Source: Staphylococcus hsinchuensis (GTDB taxonomy: Bacteria > Bacillota > Bacilli > Staphylococcales > Staphylococcaceae). From it: a stretch of 64,000 nucleotides of DNA. Position numbers and translations under genes: made by a program. Below the pieces are notes generated by a model. The model had not been told where the DNA came from and ran no database searches. It saw only the letters and a list, made by a program, of their open reading frames with translations. This document shows, one piece after another, positions 1 to 9,062 of this stretch; the stretch's first letter is position 1, and every line of letters begins with the position of its first letter. The stretch is from positions 992,001-1,056,000 of the forward strand of contig NZ_CP128355.1 in the NCBI RefSeq assembly GCF_038789205.1, given 5' to 3'.

Positions 1-372
1 GACTTTATCCAAGAGTTTGATGAGGGGTACGATACAGTTGTTGGTGAACGTGGCTTGAAACTTTCAGGTGGACAACGTCAACGTATCGATATCGCACGCA
101 GTTTCGTGAAAAACCCAGATATCTTACTGCTAGATGAAGCGACAGCTAATTTAGATAGTGAGAGTGAGCGTAAAATACAAGATGCGTTAGAAGTGTTAAT
201 GGAAGATCGTACGACTGTTGTTATCGCACATAGATTATCAACGATTAAAAAAGCACAACAAATTATATTTATTGATGGCGGTAAAGTTACTGGTAAAGGT
301 ACGCATCAATATTTAATGGAAACGCACGAAAAGTATCAACAATTTGTTTCAACACAAAACTTAACAGATTAA
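1..372 (+). CDS. abcA: ABC exporter, C-terminal part (AbcA-like), 5' end outside window
   Basis: The reading frame is open from base 1, so this is the last 123 residues of a longer protein. It shows the end of an ABC nucleotide-binding domain: signature LSGGQRQR, Walker B ILLLDEATANLD and the H-loop in VVIAHRLSTI. This arrangement fits a membrane-fused exporter half-transporter that uses ATP to expel a hydrophobic substrate. The symbol abcA rests on position: in S. aureus as I recall it, abcA precedes the NupC-type permease found next here. The transmembrane domain cannot be seen. A strong terminator follows directly. Confidence 0.75.
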   Translation, partial: DFIQEFDEGYDTVVGERGLKLSGGQRQRIDIARSFVKNPDILLLDEATANLDSESERKIQDALEVLMEDRTTVVIAHRLSTIKKAQQIIFIDGGKVTGKGTHQYLMETHEKYQQFVSTQNLTD

Positions 373-389
373 TTTAATCAATTGATCTT

Positions 390-437
390 AACTCAATGGA
401 AATGTATAATTCCGTACATTTTCATTGAGTTTTTTTA
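390..437 (+). terminator. Rho-independent terminator after the ABC exporter
   Basis: A long inverted repeat begins actcaatggaaatgta, its complement ends cattgagt, and a run of seven T follows. It lies 18 bases after the stop codon. Confidence 0.85.
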
Positions 438-642
438 TTAAATATATGTATAAACGAACTTTAAAAATGTTATTTTCTCAAAAGTACAGTCATGCTATAA
501 TTATTGTAAATTATAGAAGTTGTAGTGCGTTCAACGAATTGTTTGTGAATGATCTCGATTATTCATGTAACTATCGTGTACTTTTGGGAATTCTGATAGA
601 ACACATTACATACTTGAATTTATATGAATTGGTGGGTGTAGA

Positions 643-1875
643 ATGTTTTTGTTGATTAATATCATTGGGTTATTTGTGTTTCTAGGTATAGCAGTTTTAT
701 GTTCAAGAAATAAAAAGAACATCCAATGGGGTTCAGTCGGTATACTTGTATTAGTGAATTTAGTGTTAGCGTGGTTTTTAATTTACTTTCCATGGGGGAA
801 GGCAGCTGTACACGGTTTAGCCAATGCAATTGCGTGGGGGATTGAATCAGCACATGCTGGTACAGGTTTTGCATTTTCTAGTTGGGTTAAGCCTGGTGGT
901 CAAATGGATATGGCAGTAAGTGCTTTATTTCCAATTTTATTAGTTGTCCCATTGTTTGATATTTTGATGTATTTCAATATTTTACCTAAAATCATTGGTG
1001 GTATTGGTTGGGTGCTTGCTAAGGTTACGCGTCAGCCTAAGTTTGAATCGTTCTTCGGTATTGAAATGATGTTCCTAGGTAACACCGAAGCTCTAGCAGT
1101 ATCTAACGAGCAATTAAAGCGTATTAATGAAGCGCGTGTCTTAACAATAGCAATGATGTCAATGAGTTCAGTATCTGGGGCAATTGTTGGTGCTTATGTA
1201 ACGATGGTACCAGGCGATTTAGTGTTGACTGCAATTCCATTAAATATTATTAACGCAATTATCATTGCTTCAATTTTAAATCCAATTTCATTAGAGGACA
1301 AAGAAGATGTTATTTACAGTATTCGCAACAACGAAATAGAGCGTCAACCGTTCTTCTCATTTTTAGGAGATTCAGTATTGAATGCAGGTAAATTAATATT
1401 AATCATCATCGCTTTCGTCATTAGTTTTGTTGCATTATCTGATTTAATCGATCGTTTGATCCATTTAATTACTGGTGGTATCGCACATTTAATGCACATT
1501 AAAGGTAGCTTTGGTCTAGATCAAATATTAGGTGCTTTTATGTATCCATTTGCATTATTATTAGGTTTACCGTTTGATGAAGCTTGGCATGTAGCACAAC
1601 AAATGTCGAAGAAGATTGTAACGAACGAATTTGTAGTCATGGGTGAAATATCGAAACACATTGATTCATATTCAGCACACAGACGAGCAATTATAACGAC
1701 ATTCTTAGTTTCATTTGCTAACTTCTCAACTATTGGTATGATTGTCGGCACATTAAAAGGTATTGTTGATCAAAAGACATCTGACTTTGTAGCGAAATAC
1801 GTACCGATGATGTTACTTGCTGGTATTCTCGTTTCACTGATGACAGCAGGTTTTGTAGGTTTATTTGCGTGGTAA
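643..1875 (+). CDS. nupC: NupC-type concentrative nucleoside transporter
   Basis: This 410-residue protein has about ten hydrophobic segments and the length of the concentrative nucleoside transporter (CNT) family. The central region around residues 146-160 (GNTEALAVSNEQ) and the following MSSVSGAIVGAY stretch match the conserved NupC core that binds the nucleoside. It should import nucleosides with a cation gradient across the cytoplasmic membrane. The Shine-Dalgarno sequence is weak (GGTGGGTG). A TATAAT hexamer at 496-501 suggests a leader of roughly 130 bases. I saw no purine riboswitch core there. The gene stands alone, followed by a dispersed repeat whose hairpin can serve as its terminator. 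Confidence 0.88.
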   Translation: MFLLINIIGLFVFLGIAVLCSRNKKNIQWGSVGILVLVNLVLAWFLIYFPWGKAAVHGLANAIAWGIESAHAGTGFAFSSWVKPGGQMDMAVSALFPILLVVPLFDILMYFNILPKIIGGIGWVLAKVTRQPKFESFFGIEMMFLGNTEALAVSNEQLKRINEARVLTIAMMSMSSVSGAIVGAYVTMVPGDLVLTAIPLNIINAIIIASILNPISLEDKEDVIYSIRNNEIERQPFFSFLGDSVLNAGKLILIIIAFVISFVALSDLIDRLIHLITGGIAHLMHIKGSFGLDQILGAFMYPFALLLGLPFDEAWHVAQQMSKKIVTNEFVVMGEISKHIDSYSAHRRAIITTFLVSFANFSTIGMIVGTLKGIVDQKTSDFVAKYVPMMLLAGILVSLMTAGFVGLFAW

Positions 1876-1930
1876 GTATGAGGAAATTAACGTTTTAACT
1901 ATAGACATAATTTAATGAATAATAATTGTA

Positions 1931-2024
1931 GGAGTCTGAGACAAAATAGTTGTCTTAGACTCTTTGTCAATTTATGGGACTACGAAATCTTTATTAGAAA
2001 ATTCGATTTCTGTTCCACTCCCTT
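1931..2024 (-). repeat. Dispersed intergenic double-hairpin element, copy 1
   Basis: Read on the minus strand, this has the same plan as copies at 43790, 51489 and 58601: a GAGTGGAACAGAAATC arm pairing with a GATTTCGTAGTCCCA arm, then a second hairpin GAGTCTAAGAC/GTCTCAGACTC. It is the only copy in minus orientation. Its second hairpin is close behind nupC and could terminate that transcript. Confidence 0.75.
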
Positions 2025-2036
2025 TATCCAAAAAAA

Positions 2037-2085
2037 TACCAAGTAAATGAAGTGACAGAGCTATCTTCATCCACTTGGTTTTTAC
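2037..2085 (+). terminator. Hairpin with T tract
   Basis: The arms accaagtaaatgaag and cttcatccacttggt enclose a short loop and are followed by TTTTT. It is separate from the neighbouring repeat and may be a backup terminator for nupC. Confidence 0.55.
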
Positions 2086-2349
2086 GGGAAATGAATTAAA
2101 AGTATAATTGATAGCAAGGACTAGGTACTATCAATATACCGAGCAAAAAAATTTGTTTGTGACTATAAACAACACAAAGGAGATATCTTCTTATTCTTCA
2201 TTAAGAAGATGCATATTATTATAGCAAATTTACTCTTTTAAGTAAATGGAAAATTCAGAATATTTTAAATTGTTGTAAGCGAAGTTGTAGAAATAGGAAA
2301 TATTTGCTAACATTTGTTATGACTGAACTTAATAAAGGGGGTAGTGAAG

Positions 2350-3186
2350 GTGAATAAAACAATTCGTGATTTAATCTATATTTTTATTGGGTCATTTATT
2401 TTTGCTGCGGGGGTCAATACATTCATTATTTCCGCTGATTTAGGTGAAGGAGGAGTGACCGGTTTAGCGATTGTACTATATTATGCCTTTCACTTATCTC
2501 CTGGTATTACGAACTTTGTGCTAAATGCAATACTTATAGCTGTAGGATATAGATATTTGAGTAAACGTAGTATGTATCTTACAATCGTTGCTACTATTTT
2601 GATATCACTTTTTCTAGAGCTAACAGGTAGTTGGCACATTGAAACAGGAAATATTTTAGTGAATGCTGTATTTGGTGGTTTATGTGTTGGTTTAGGCATT
2701 GGAATTATCGTGCTTGCCGGAGGAACTACTGCGGGTACTACAATTTTAGCGAAAATCGCTGCAAAATATTTAGACGTAAGTACACCGTATGCATTGCTAT
2801 TCTTTGATTTAATCGTCGTTGCCATCTCTATGACAGTTATTCCAATTGCGAGTGCATTAGTTACGATTATTTCATTATACATTGGTACAAAAGTAATGGA
2901 CTTTGTCATAGAAGGTTTGAATACGAAGAAAGCTATTACAATCATTTCTAGTAAACCTGATGAAATTGCAGATGTGATTGATCAACAAGTAGGAAGAGGG
3001 TTAACGATACTCCAAGGTAGAGGGTACTTCTCACAAGAAGAAAAAGATATTCTTTATGTCGTGATAACGAAGACGCAAGTTACAAGAGCGAAAAGATTAA
3101 TAAAAGGCATAGACGAAAATGCTTTCCTTGTTATTCACGATGTACGTGATGTATATGGAAATGGATTCTTAATGGAAGAACATTAA
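2350..3186 (+). CDS. YitT family membrane protein (DUF161/DUF2179)
   Basis: The first 190 or so residues form about five membrane segments (FIGSFIFAAGVNTF, GLCVGLGIGIIVLAGG). The C-terminal 75 residues form a soluble domain with the DUF2179 signature (GRGLTILQGRGYFS, DILYVVITKTQ). This is the YitT architecture of Firmicutes; its function is not known. GTG at 2350 is chosen because GGGGG at 2337-2341 lies at proper distance, whereas the GTG at 2344 would touch the Shine-Dalgarno sequence. It is monocistronic, with a strong terminator behind it. Confidence 0.85.
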   Translation: MNKTIRDLIYIFIGSFIFAAGVNTFIISADLGEGGVTGLAIVLYYAFHLSPGITNFVLNAILIAVGYRYLSKRSMYLTIVATILISLFLELTGSWHIETGNILVNAVFGGLCVGLGIGIIVLAGGTTAGTTILAKIAAKYLDVSTPYALLFFDLIVVAISMTVIPIASALVTIISLYIGTKVMDFVIEGLNTKKAITIISSKPDEIADVIDQQVGRGLTILQGRGYFSQEEKDILYVVITKTQVTRAKRLIKGIDENAFLVIHDVRDVYGNGFLMEEH

Positions 3187-3215
3187 TCGAACCATATTAG
3201 TATTATTGAAAAGTA

Positions 3216-3258
3216 AACCCCACACAATGATTTAAATTATAAATCATTGTGTGGGGTT
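3216..3258 (+). terminator. Strong stem-loop terminator
   Basis: The arms ccccacacaatgattt and aaatcattgtgtgggg pair perfectly over 16 bases. The following sequence is only moderately T-rich. Confidence 0.75.
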
Positions 3259-3334
3259 ATTTATATGGTGGATAAACAACTAATTATGAACAATCGATAG
3301 TCAATTTATTTCAAAAATGTTATAATAACATCCA

Positions 3335-3354
3335 TGATAATGATTATCATTTAC
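3335..3354 (+). promoter_or_regulatory. Fur box before fhuC
   Basis: The sequence gataatgattatcatttac matches 17 of 19 positions of the classical Fur box (GATAATGATTATCATTATC). It lies just downstream of a TATAAT at 3321-3326 and about 100 bases before fhuC, the expected place for iron-dependent repression of a siderophore transporter. Confidence 0.85.
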
Positions 3355-3451
3355 GAAAGACGATAAATTACTTAATTTAAATATATAAACAAAACATAGA
3401 TGATTCGTTGTTAAGGGAAATGAATTTTGAACTAAAGGAAGAAGGGTATTT

Positions 3452-4255
3452 ATGAGTCGATTAAACGGAGAAAATATAACAATTGGCTATGGTGATAATG
3501 ACATCGTAAACAATTTAGATGTTCAAATACCAGATGGGAAGATCACCTCAATTATTGGACCGAATGGTTGTGGGAAATCAACTTTACTGAAAGCTATGTC
3601 GAGATTACTTCCAATAAAAAATGGTGAAATTAATCTTGACGGGGAATCGTTGCATGCACAGTCTACGAAAGACATTGCAAAGAAAATCGCGATTTTACCA
3701 CAATCTCCAGAAGTTGCAGATGGGCTAACTGTTGGAGAACTCGTGTCATATGGTCGATTTCCACATCAAAAAGGATTTGGACGTTTATCTGCAGAAGATA
3801 AAAAAGAAATAGATTGGGCCATGTCAGTGACAGGAACTTTTGAATTTAAACACCGTTCAATTAATGATCTGAGTGGTGGACAACGTCAACGCGTGTGGAT
3901 TGCGATGGCACTTGCCCAACGTACTGACATTATCTTTTTAGATGAACCTACAACATATTTAGATATTTCTCATCAATTAGAAATCTTAGAATTAATTACA
4001 CAATTGAATGAACAACAAGGTTGTACAATCATTATGGTATTACATGATATTAACCAAGCAGTACGCTTCTCAGACTATCTCGTAACGATGAAAGATGGCG
4101 ACATTATTGCGAGCGGCGATACAGAAGAGGTATTAACGAAAGAAATCCTTGAAAAAGTATTTAACATCGATGTTGAAATTAGTACAGATCCAAGAACTGG
4201 TAAACCGATGCTAGTCACATATGATTTATGTAAGAAAAGTTATTCGGAAGTATAG
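3452..4255 (+). CDS. fhuC: Ferric hydroxamate ABC transporter, ATPase FhuC
   Basis: This 267-residue soluble ATPase has Walker A GPNGCGKST (residues 36-44), signature LSGGQRQR (140-147), Walker B IIFLDEPTTYLD (160-171) and an H-loop in VLHD. It powers import of ferric hydroxamates through FhuB and FhuG at the inner face of the membrane. In S. aureus, FhuC also energises other siderophore permeases, which is family knowledge and not visible here. The Shine-Dalgarno sequence is AAGGAAGAAG. It is the first gene of a three-gene operon behind a Fur box. No fhuD binding-protein gene is present in the window. Confidence 0.95.
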   Translation: MSRLNGENITIGYGDNDIVNNLDVQIPDGKITSIIGPNGCGKSTLLKAMSRLLPIKNGEINLDGESLHAQSTKDIAKKIAILPQSPEVADGLTVGELVSYGRFPHQKGFGRLSAEDKKEIDWAMSVTGTFEFKHRSINDLSGGQRQRVWIAMALAQRTDIIFLDEPTTYLDISHQLEILELITQLNEQQGCTIIMVLHDINQAVRFSDYLVTMKDGDIIASGDTEEVLTKEILEKVFNIDVEISTDPRTGKPMLVTYDLCKKSYSEV

Positions 4256-4265
4256 GTATTAAGCT

Positions 4266-5264
4266 ATGGAAAAGGACCACGGAAAACATCGTTTCATTAT
4301 TATATTTTCTACTAGTATCATACTGTTATTTTTAGCATTAATTGTCTCTATTTTATTAGGTGATGCTAAAGTTCATATTTCAACAATCTTTGATGCCATT
4401 TTTAATTACAAATCAAGTAACCAACAACATAATATAATTAGTGAAATAAGGGTACCAAGAGATATTGGCGCTATACTCGTTGGTGTTGCATTAGCTACTT
4501 CTGGTGCTGTCATTCAAGGCGTGACAAAGAATGGTTTAGCTGACCCGAGTTTAATAGGATTGAACTCGGGGGCTTCTTTTATGTTGGCACTAACGTATGC
4601 GTTTTATCCAAGCGCACCGTTCTTAGTAATGATGTTGGCAGGATTTTTAGGCGCATTAATTGGTGGGCTCATCGTTTTAATCATCGGAAGATCAAGAAGT
4701 GATGGCTTTAATCCGATGAGAATCATTTTAGCTGGTGCAGCTGTCAGTGCGTTATTAACGGCATTGAGCCAAGGTATAGCATTACTATTTAGATTAAATC
4801 AAAACTTGAACTTTTGGAGTTCGGGCGGGGTATCTGGTACGACATGGAATCAATTGATCTGGGCGACACCAATCATTCTCGTTTCGCTTGTTATCATCGT
4901 TGCGATGAGTAAGCAACTCACGATACTTAATTTAGGTGAAACATTAGCGAAAGGGTTAGGGCAAAATGTTGCCGTAACACGTGCTGTAACATTAATCATT
5001 TCAATGATCTTAGCAGGTATCGCTGTAGCCATGGTCGGGCAAATAGCTTTTATTGGTTTAATGGTGCCTCACATAGTACGTTATTTAATTGGTACAGACT
5101 ATTCACGTGTTATTCCTTTAACAGCTGTGGTTGGAGGTTTACTCATGCTTGTTGCTGATACGTTAGCACGTCTGTTAGGCGAAGCCCCTGTAGGTGCAAT
5201 GATTTCATTTATAGGATTGCCTTATTTCTTATATTTAGTTAAAAAGAGAGGGCGATTCTCATGA
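4266..5264 (+). CDS. fhuB: Ferric hydroxamate ABC transporter, permease FhuB
   Basis: A 332-residue FecCD-family permease with around nine membrane segments. Typical landmarks are RVPRDIGAILVGVALATSGA near residue 65, the GLADPSLIGLNSGAS loop, and QIAFIGLMVPHIVRYLIG, the coupling region that contacts FhuC. It begins ten bases after fhuC and overlaps fhuG by four bases, so the three are translated together. It forms half of the membrane channel for iron-loaded hydroxamates. Confidence 0.93.
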   Translation: MEKDHGKHRFIIIFSTSIILLFLALIVSILLGDAKVHISTIFDAIFNYKSSNQQHNIISEIRVPRDIGAILVGVALATSGAVIQGVTKNGLADPSLIGLNSGASFMLALTYAFYPSAPFLVMMLAGFLGALIGGLIVLIIGRSRSDGFNPMRIILAGAAVSALLTALSQGIALLFRLNQNLNFWSSGGVSGTTWNQLIWATPIILVSLVIIVAMSKQLTILNLGETLAKGLGQNVAVTRAVTLIISMILAGIAVAMVGQIAFIGLMVPHIVRYLIGTDYSRVIPLTAVVGGLLMLVADTLARLLGEAPVGAMISFIGLPYFLYLVKKRGRFS

Positions 5265-6277
5265 TAGATCCAAAGTTAAAATATAAACAATGGATAAGTA
5301 TGGCCATTGTAGTTATTTTAATATTATTAGCATGTGCATGGAGTATGACTGCAGGAGATTATAAAATGTCTGTCGGTACATTCTTTAAAACACTATTTGG
5401 ATTTGGTGAATATACAGATTCCCTCATATTACTTCAATTTAGAATGCCACGTATGCTTATTACAATATTAGCTGGAGCAGCATTAGCGATGAGTGGCGCC
5501 ATCCTTCAAAGTGTTACACGTAATCCATTAGCTGAACCTGGTATTCTAGGTATTAATGCCGGTAGTGGATTTTTTATCGCACTCTTTATCATGATTGGCC
5601 AAGTGAATGCAGATAGTTTTATTTATGTGTTACCAATTATCAGTACAATAGGTGGAATTGTAACGGCTTTAGTCATCTTTGCGTTTAGTTATAATCAAAG
5701 AAGCGGTATTACACCAGCGAGTATGGTGCTCGTTGGTGTCGGAATGGCTGCAGCGTTAAGTGGTGGGTCACTTACATTAATGTCTAAGTTCGATAAAGAT
5801 CAATCTGAGTTTATCGCTTCTTGGTATGCAGGTAATATATGGGGTGACGAGTGGTCATTTGTGATTGCATTTTTACCATGGGTAATTGTTCTCATTCCAT
5901 TTTTATTACTTAAATCGAATGTGCTTAATTTATTAAATACACACCCACATATTGCTAAAGGTGTAGGCGTTAAAATAGAACGAGAACGTATAGTGTTATT
6001 AATTGTTGCAGTCATTTTATCTTCTACAGCCGTTTCAGTTGCAGGAGCAATAGGCTTTATCGGACTGATGGGACCACATATTGCGAAGTCAATTGTCGGT
6101 CCACGTCATCAATTATTCTTACCACTATCTGTTCTGTTAGGTGCATTTTTATTAGTATTATCCGATACAGTAGGTAAGGTTATATTACAGCCATCAGGTA
6201 TTCCAGCAGGTATTATTGTAGCAATTATCGGTGCACCTTATTTCTTATATTTAATGTACAAAACAAAATCGGTTTAA
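5261..6277 (+). CDS. fhuG: Ferric hydroxamate ABC transporter, permease FhuG
   Basis: A 338-residue FecCD-family permease, paralogous to FhuB. It has the same landmarks: RMPRMLITILAGAALAMSGA, TRNPLAEPGILGINAGSG and GAIGFIGLMGPHIAKSIVG. The ATG overlaps the fhuB stop (ATGA), which implies translational coupling. It pairs with FhuB in the membrane. A long hairpin follows and closes the operon. Confidence 0.93.
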   Translation: MIDPKLKYKQWISMAIVVILILLACAWSMTAGDYKMSVGTFFKTLFGFGEYTDSLILLQFRMPRMLITILAGAALAMSGAILQSVTRNPLAEPGILGINAGSGFFIALFIMIGQVNADSFIYVLPIISTIGGIVTALVIFAFSYNQRSGITPASMVLVGVGMAAALSGGSLTLMSKFDKDQSEFIASWYAGNIWGDEWSFVIAFLPWVIVLIPFLLLKSNVLNLLNTHPHIAKGVGVKIERERIVLLIVAVILSSTAVSVAGAIGFIGLMGPHIAKSIVGPRHQLFLPLSVLLGAFLLVLSDTVGKVILQPSGIPAGIIVAIIGAPYFLYLMYKTKSV

Positions 6278-6297
6278 TAAAAAATTTTTAAAGACTT

Positions 6298-6378
6298 TCA
6301 GGAGATTAAGATATTATTGAGAACATGCATAACATTGTCCAACTAACCAATAATCATCTGATCTCCTGATTATTTTTA
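6298..6378 (+). terminator. Terminator of the fhuCBG operon
   Basis: A long imperfect stem joins caggagattaagatattattg and caataatcatctgatctcctg, followed by a T-rich stretch. It begins about 20 bases after fhuG. Confidence 0.75.
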
Positions 6379-6386
6379 TAGCTTTA

Positions 6387-6400
6387 TGATAGCGTTTACA
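6387..6400 (+). promoter_or_regulatory. cre-like site (CcpA) before dhaK
   Basis: TGATAGCGTTTACA matches the catabolite-responsive element consensus TGWAANCGNTNWCA with one mismatch. It lies 52 bases before dhaK, just upstream of a possible -10 (TATACT, 6414-6419). It suggests that dihydroxyacetone use is repressed when glucose is available. Confidence 0.6.
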
Positions 6401-6451
6401 TTTGTTGTGCGGGTATACTATAGTTGGAAGGTTATTTAGGAGGCGTCTACA

Positions 6452-7417
6452 ATGAAAAAACTAATAAATGAGAAAACACACTTTTTAGCCGATATGCTAA
6501 AAGGTCTTTCAATAGCAAATCCACAATTAGAAATTAAAGACGAAACGATTGTCGTGAAAAAGAATAAAAAAGATAAAGGTGTCGCAATTGTATCGGGAGG
6601 CGGTAGTGGACATGAACCTGCACATGCAGGGTATGTAGCTGAAGGCATGTTAGATGCTGCTGTATGTGGGGAAGTCTTTACCTCTCCAACACCAGATAAA
6701 ATATTAAATGCAATCAAAGCAGTAGACAATGGTGATGGTGTCCTTCTCGTTGTTAAAAATTATGCTGGTGATGTTATGAACTTCGAGATGGCACAAGAAA
6801 TGGCTGAAATGGAAGATATCAAAGTCGCTACAGTCATTGTTAAAGATGATATAGCAGTTACTGATACAGAGAAACGCAGAGGTGTAGCTGGTACTGTGTT
6901 TGTTCATAAAATTGCTGGCTATTTAGCTGATGAAGGTTATACATTAGATGAAATTCAGTCACGTGTCGAACACTATTTACCTCAAATCAAATCGATTGGT
7001 ATGGCTTTAACAGCTCCTATGGTGCCAACTACAGGTCAATATGGTTTTGATATTGATGACGATGAAATGGAAATTGGTATAGGTATTCATGGAGAAAGAG
7101 GTATCTCTAGAACAAAAATTCAAACTGTAGATCAAATTGTAGATCAACTCATTGATGCATTGCAAAAAGAAGTGAGCGCTAATAAATTAATCGTCATGGT
7201 GAATGGTATGGGCGGCACCCCGCAGTCTGAGCTCAGTATAGCCGTTAAATACATTGCACAAGTATTTGAACAACAAAATGTTGAAGTAGGGCATTGGTTC
7301 GTCGGTGACTTTATGACTTCATTAGATATGCAAGGCTTGTCAGTTACCTTAATGCCTTATGAAGAGACGCTAAGTAAAGCACTGACTGCTCCAACTGCAA
7401 GTCCTTATTTTAATTAG
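6452..7417 (+). CDS. dhaK: Dihydroxyacetone kinase, substrate-binding subunit DhaK
   Basis: This 321-residue protein has the DhaK core: GGGSGHEPAHAG at residues 49-60 and GIHGERG with the histidine (about H213) that holds dihydroxyacetone as a hemiaminal. With DhaL and DhaM it phosphorylates dihydroxyacetone using phosphoenolpyruvate through the PTS rather than ATP. It is followed by dhaL after 24 bases and then dhaM. The Shine-Dalgarno sequence is TAGGAGG. It acts in the cytoplasm. Confidence 0.93.
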   Translation: MKKLINEKTHFLADMLKGLSIANPQLEIKDETIVVKKNKKDKGVAIVSGGGSGHEPAHAGYVAEGMLDAAVCGEVFTSPTPDKILNAIKAVDNGDGVLLVVKNYAGDVMNFEMAQEMAEMEDIKVATVIVKDDIAVTDTEKRRGVAGTVFVHKIAGYLADEGYTLDEIQSRVEHYLPQIKSIGMALTAPMVPTTGQYGFDIDDDEMEIGIGIHGERGISRTKIQTVDQIVDQLIDALQKEVSANKLIVMVNGMGGTPQSELSIAVKYIAQVFEQQNVEVGHWFVGDFMTSLDMQGLSVTLMPYEETLSKALTAPTASPYFN

Positions 7418-7441
7418 TATTTATTCTAGGAGTGATGATAA

Positions 7442-8017
7442 ATGAACGTAGCACAAGTTAAAGAACAATTATTAGGTCTAGTAAAAATATTTGAAGAGAA
7501 AGAAACATTATTAATAGATTTAGATCGAGCGATTGGTGATGGCGATCATGGTGTAAACATGGTACGTGGTTTTAAAGCTTTACCTGATAAAATTGATGAT
7601 AGTTCAATGCAAGCTTTATTTAAATCGACTGGCATGACTTTAATGTCAAATATTGGTGGAGCTTCAGGGCCGTTGTACGGTTTTAGCTTTGTAAAGATGT
7701 CTCAAGTCGTAGCCGAAGAGATTGACCACGATAATCTCGGTGAAATAGTAAATGCATTTTCCGAAGCGGTAGCGCAAAGAGGGAAAGTTGAACTTAACGA
7801 AAAGACAATGTTCGATGTAATTGAACGGACAAATAATGCTTTGAAAAATGGTGAGACGGTAAATGAATCAATCTTACAATCATTTGCTGACCAAACCAAA
7901 GATATCGAAGCAACGAAAGGTCGAGCTTCGTACTTTAAAGAAGAATCAAAAGGTCACATTGATCCGGGCGCACAAAGTAGCGTTTATATATTAAATGCTT
8001 TAATAGGAGATGAATAA
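7442..8017 (+). CDS. dhaL: Dihydroxyacetone kinase, nucleotide-binding subunit DhaL
   Basis: A 191-residue all-helical subunit with GDGDHG at residues 32-37, the aspartate cluster that holds ADP with two magnesium ions, and the downstream SNIGGASGPLYG loop. DhaL keeps a tightly bound ADP that DhaM rephosphorylates; it then phosphorylates the substrate held by DhaK. The following dhaM start lies one base after this stop. Confidence 0.92.
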   Translation: MNVAQVKEQLLGLVKIFEEKETLLIDLDRAIGDGDHGVNMVRGFKALPDKIDDSSMQALFKSTGMTLMSNIGGASGPLYGFSFVKMSQVVAEEIDHDNLGEIVNAFSEAVAQRGKVELNEKTMFDVIERTNNALKNGETVNESILQSFADQTKDIEATKGRASYFKEESKGHIDPGAQSSVYILNALIGDE

Positions 8018-8018
8018 A

Positions 8019-8381
8019 ATGACTAAAATAGTAATCATCAGTCATAGTAAGGACATAGCTAATGGCGTTAAAGATTTATTGAATCAAATGGCTAATGATG
8101 TTGAAGTGATTGTACAAGGAGGTACTGAAGAAGGTATCGGTACTTCATATGATGACATACAGCAACTTGTCAACGAACTAGATGATGATGCGTTATGTTT
8201 CTATGATATAGGATCGGCCGAAATGAATTTAGACATGGCAATAGAAATGTATGAAGGGAATCATCAAGTTAAAAAGATGAAAGCACCGATAGTTGAAGGC
8301 AGTTTTACAGCGGCAGTAAACCTTTCAGTTGGAAAAGATATTGATGATGTTGAACAAGAACTAAATGAAAAATTTGGGTAA
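8019..8381 (+). CDS. dhaM: PTS-dependent dihydroxyacetone kinase phosphotransferase DhaM
   Basis: A 120-residue EIIA-Man-like domain. The phosphorylated histidine is H9 in IISHSKDIANG. It carries phosphate from HPr to ADP bound in DhaL. The ATG at 8019 is chosen because AGGAGA at 8004-8009 is at ideal distance; the ATG at 8010 would overlap that site. Only the EIIA-like domain is present, without the HPr and EI domains of the enterobacterial version, which is normal for Gram-positive DhaM. Confidence 0.9.
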   Translation: MTKIVIISHSKDIANGVKDLLNQMANDVEVIVQGGTEEGIGTSYDDIQQLVNELDDDALCFYDIGSAEMNLDMAIEMYEGNHQVKKMKAPIVEGSFTAAVNLSVGKDIDDVEQELNEKFG

Positions 8382-8527
8382 AGCTTGTGGTTGTGCGACG
8401 GACTGGTTTTTTCTTAAAATATATCTGAGAAAGTACATTATTTGAATGAAGATTATATAGAAATGTGATAAAATAAAGACTAATTATCATATGTAATTAA
8501 AATCTGGGTACTTAGGAGGACATTGGC

Positions 8528-9028
8528 ATGCATGAGTTAATCAAAAAACATGTCTTAAATGGTGAATTTGAGTCAGTCAAACGATTAATGTCCGAGACAG
8601 ATTTTATGGAGTTTGAGGAAGCTTATATTTCAAGTGCTCACGAAGTGGAAAGCATTATGTTTTATACGTGTATATTAGACATGATGAAAGAAGAGGAAAC
8701 AGCAGAAATGCATGACTTAGCCTTCTTATTATTAGTATATCCATTAAGTGAAATTGAAGGTGCATTAACTTCTGCTTACTATCATGCTGAATCATCCATA
8801 AAACTAACTGACGGCAAAGAAGTGAAGAGTTTACTGCAAATGTTACTATTACACGCAGTACCTGAGCCTGTAATTAGCGACAAGAAGGCGTTTGATATAT
8901 CTAGAAGAATACTCAAATTAGACCCATCAAATAATGTAGCACGTACAGTCTTAAAAGAAACTGCAAAACGTATGGACAATGTCGTTGTTGATATCAACGA
9001 ATTAAATCGTATTAAAAATGCTCACTAA
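8528..9028 (+). CDS. Conserved hypothetical cytoplasmic protein
   Basis: A 166-residue acidic protein with no signal peptide or membrane segment. It looks all-helical, with repeated amphipathic helices reminiscent of a tetratricopeptide-like fold (for example ISRRILKLDPSNNVARTVLK near residues 124-143). I cannot name a function. It has a strong AGGAGG Shine-Dalgarno sequence and stands alone between dhaKLM and a terminator. The position matches a conserved hypothetical gene in other staphylococci, as I recall. Confidence 0.8.
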   Translation: MHELIKKHVLNGEFESVKRLMSETDFMEFEEAYISSAHEVESIMFYTCILDMMKEEETAEMHDLAFLLLVYPLSEIEGALTSAYYHAESSIKLTDGKEVKSLLQMLLLHAVPEPVISDKKAFDISRRILKLDPSNNVARTVLKETAKRMDNVVVDINELNRIKNAH

Positions 9029-9062
9029 TAATTGAAATCTGTTTAGAAAAATAAATAATATT

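Noticed and set aside
508..642. Purine riboswitch before nupC
   Set aside because: The leader is long enough, but the conserved aptamer core was not seen.
425..655. 76-codon frame in the nupC leader
   Set aside because: No Shine-Dalgarno sequence, unusual composition, and it overlaps the start of nupC and the promoter.
2490..2945. 151-codon minus-strand frame inside the YitT gene
   Set aside because: Antisense shadow of a well supported gene, no start signals.
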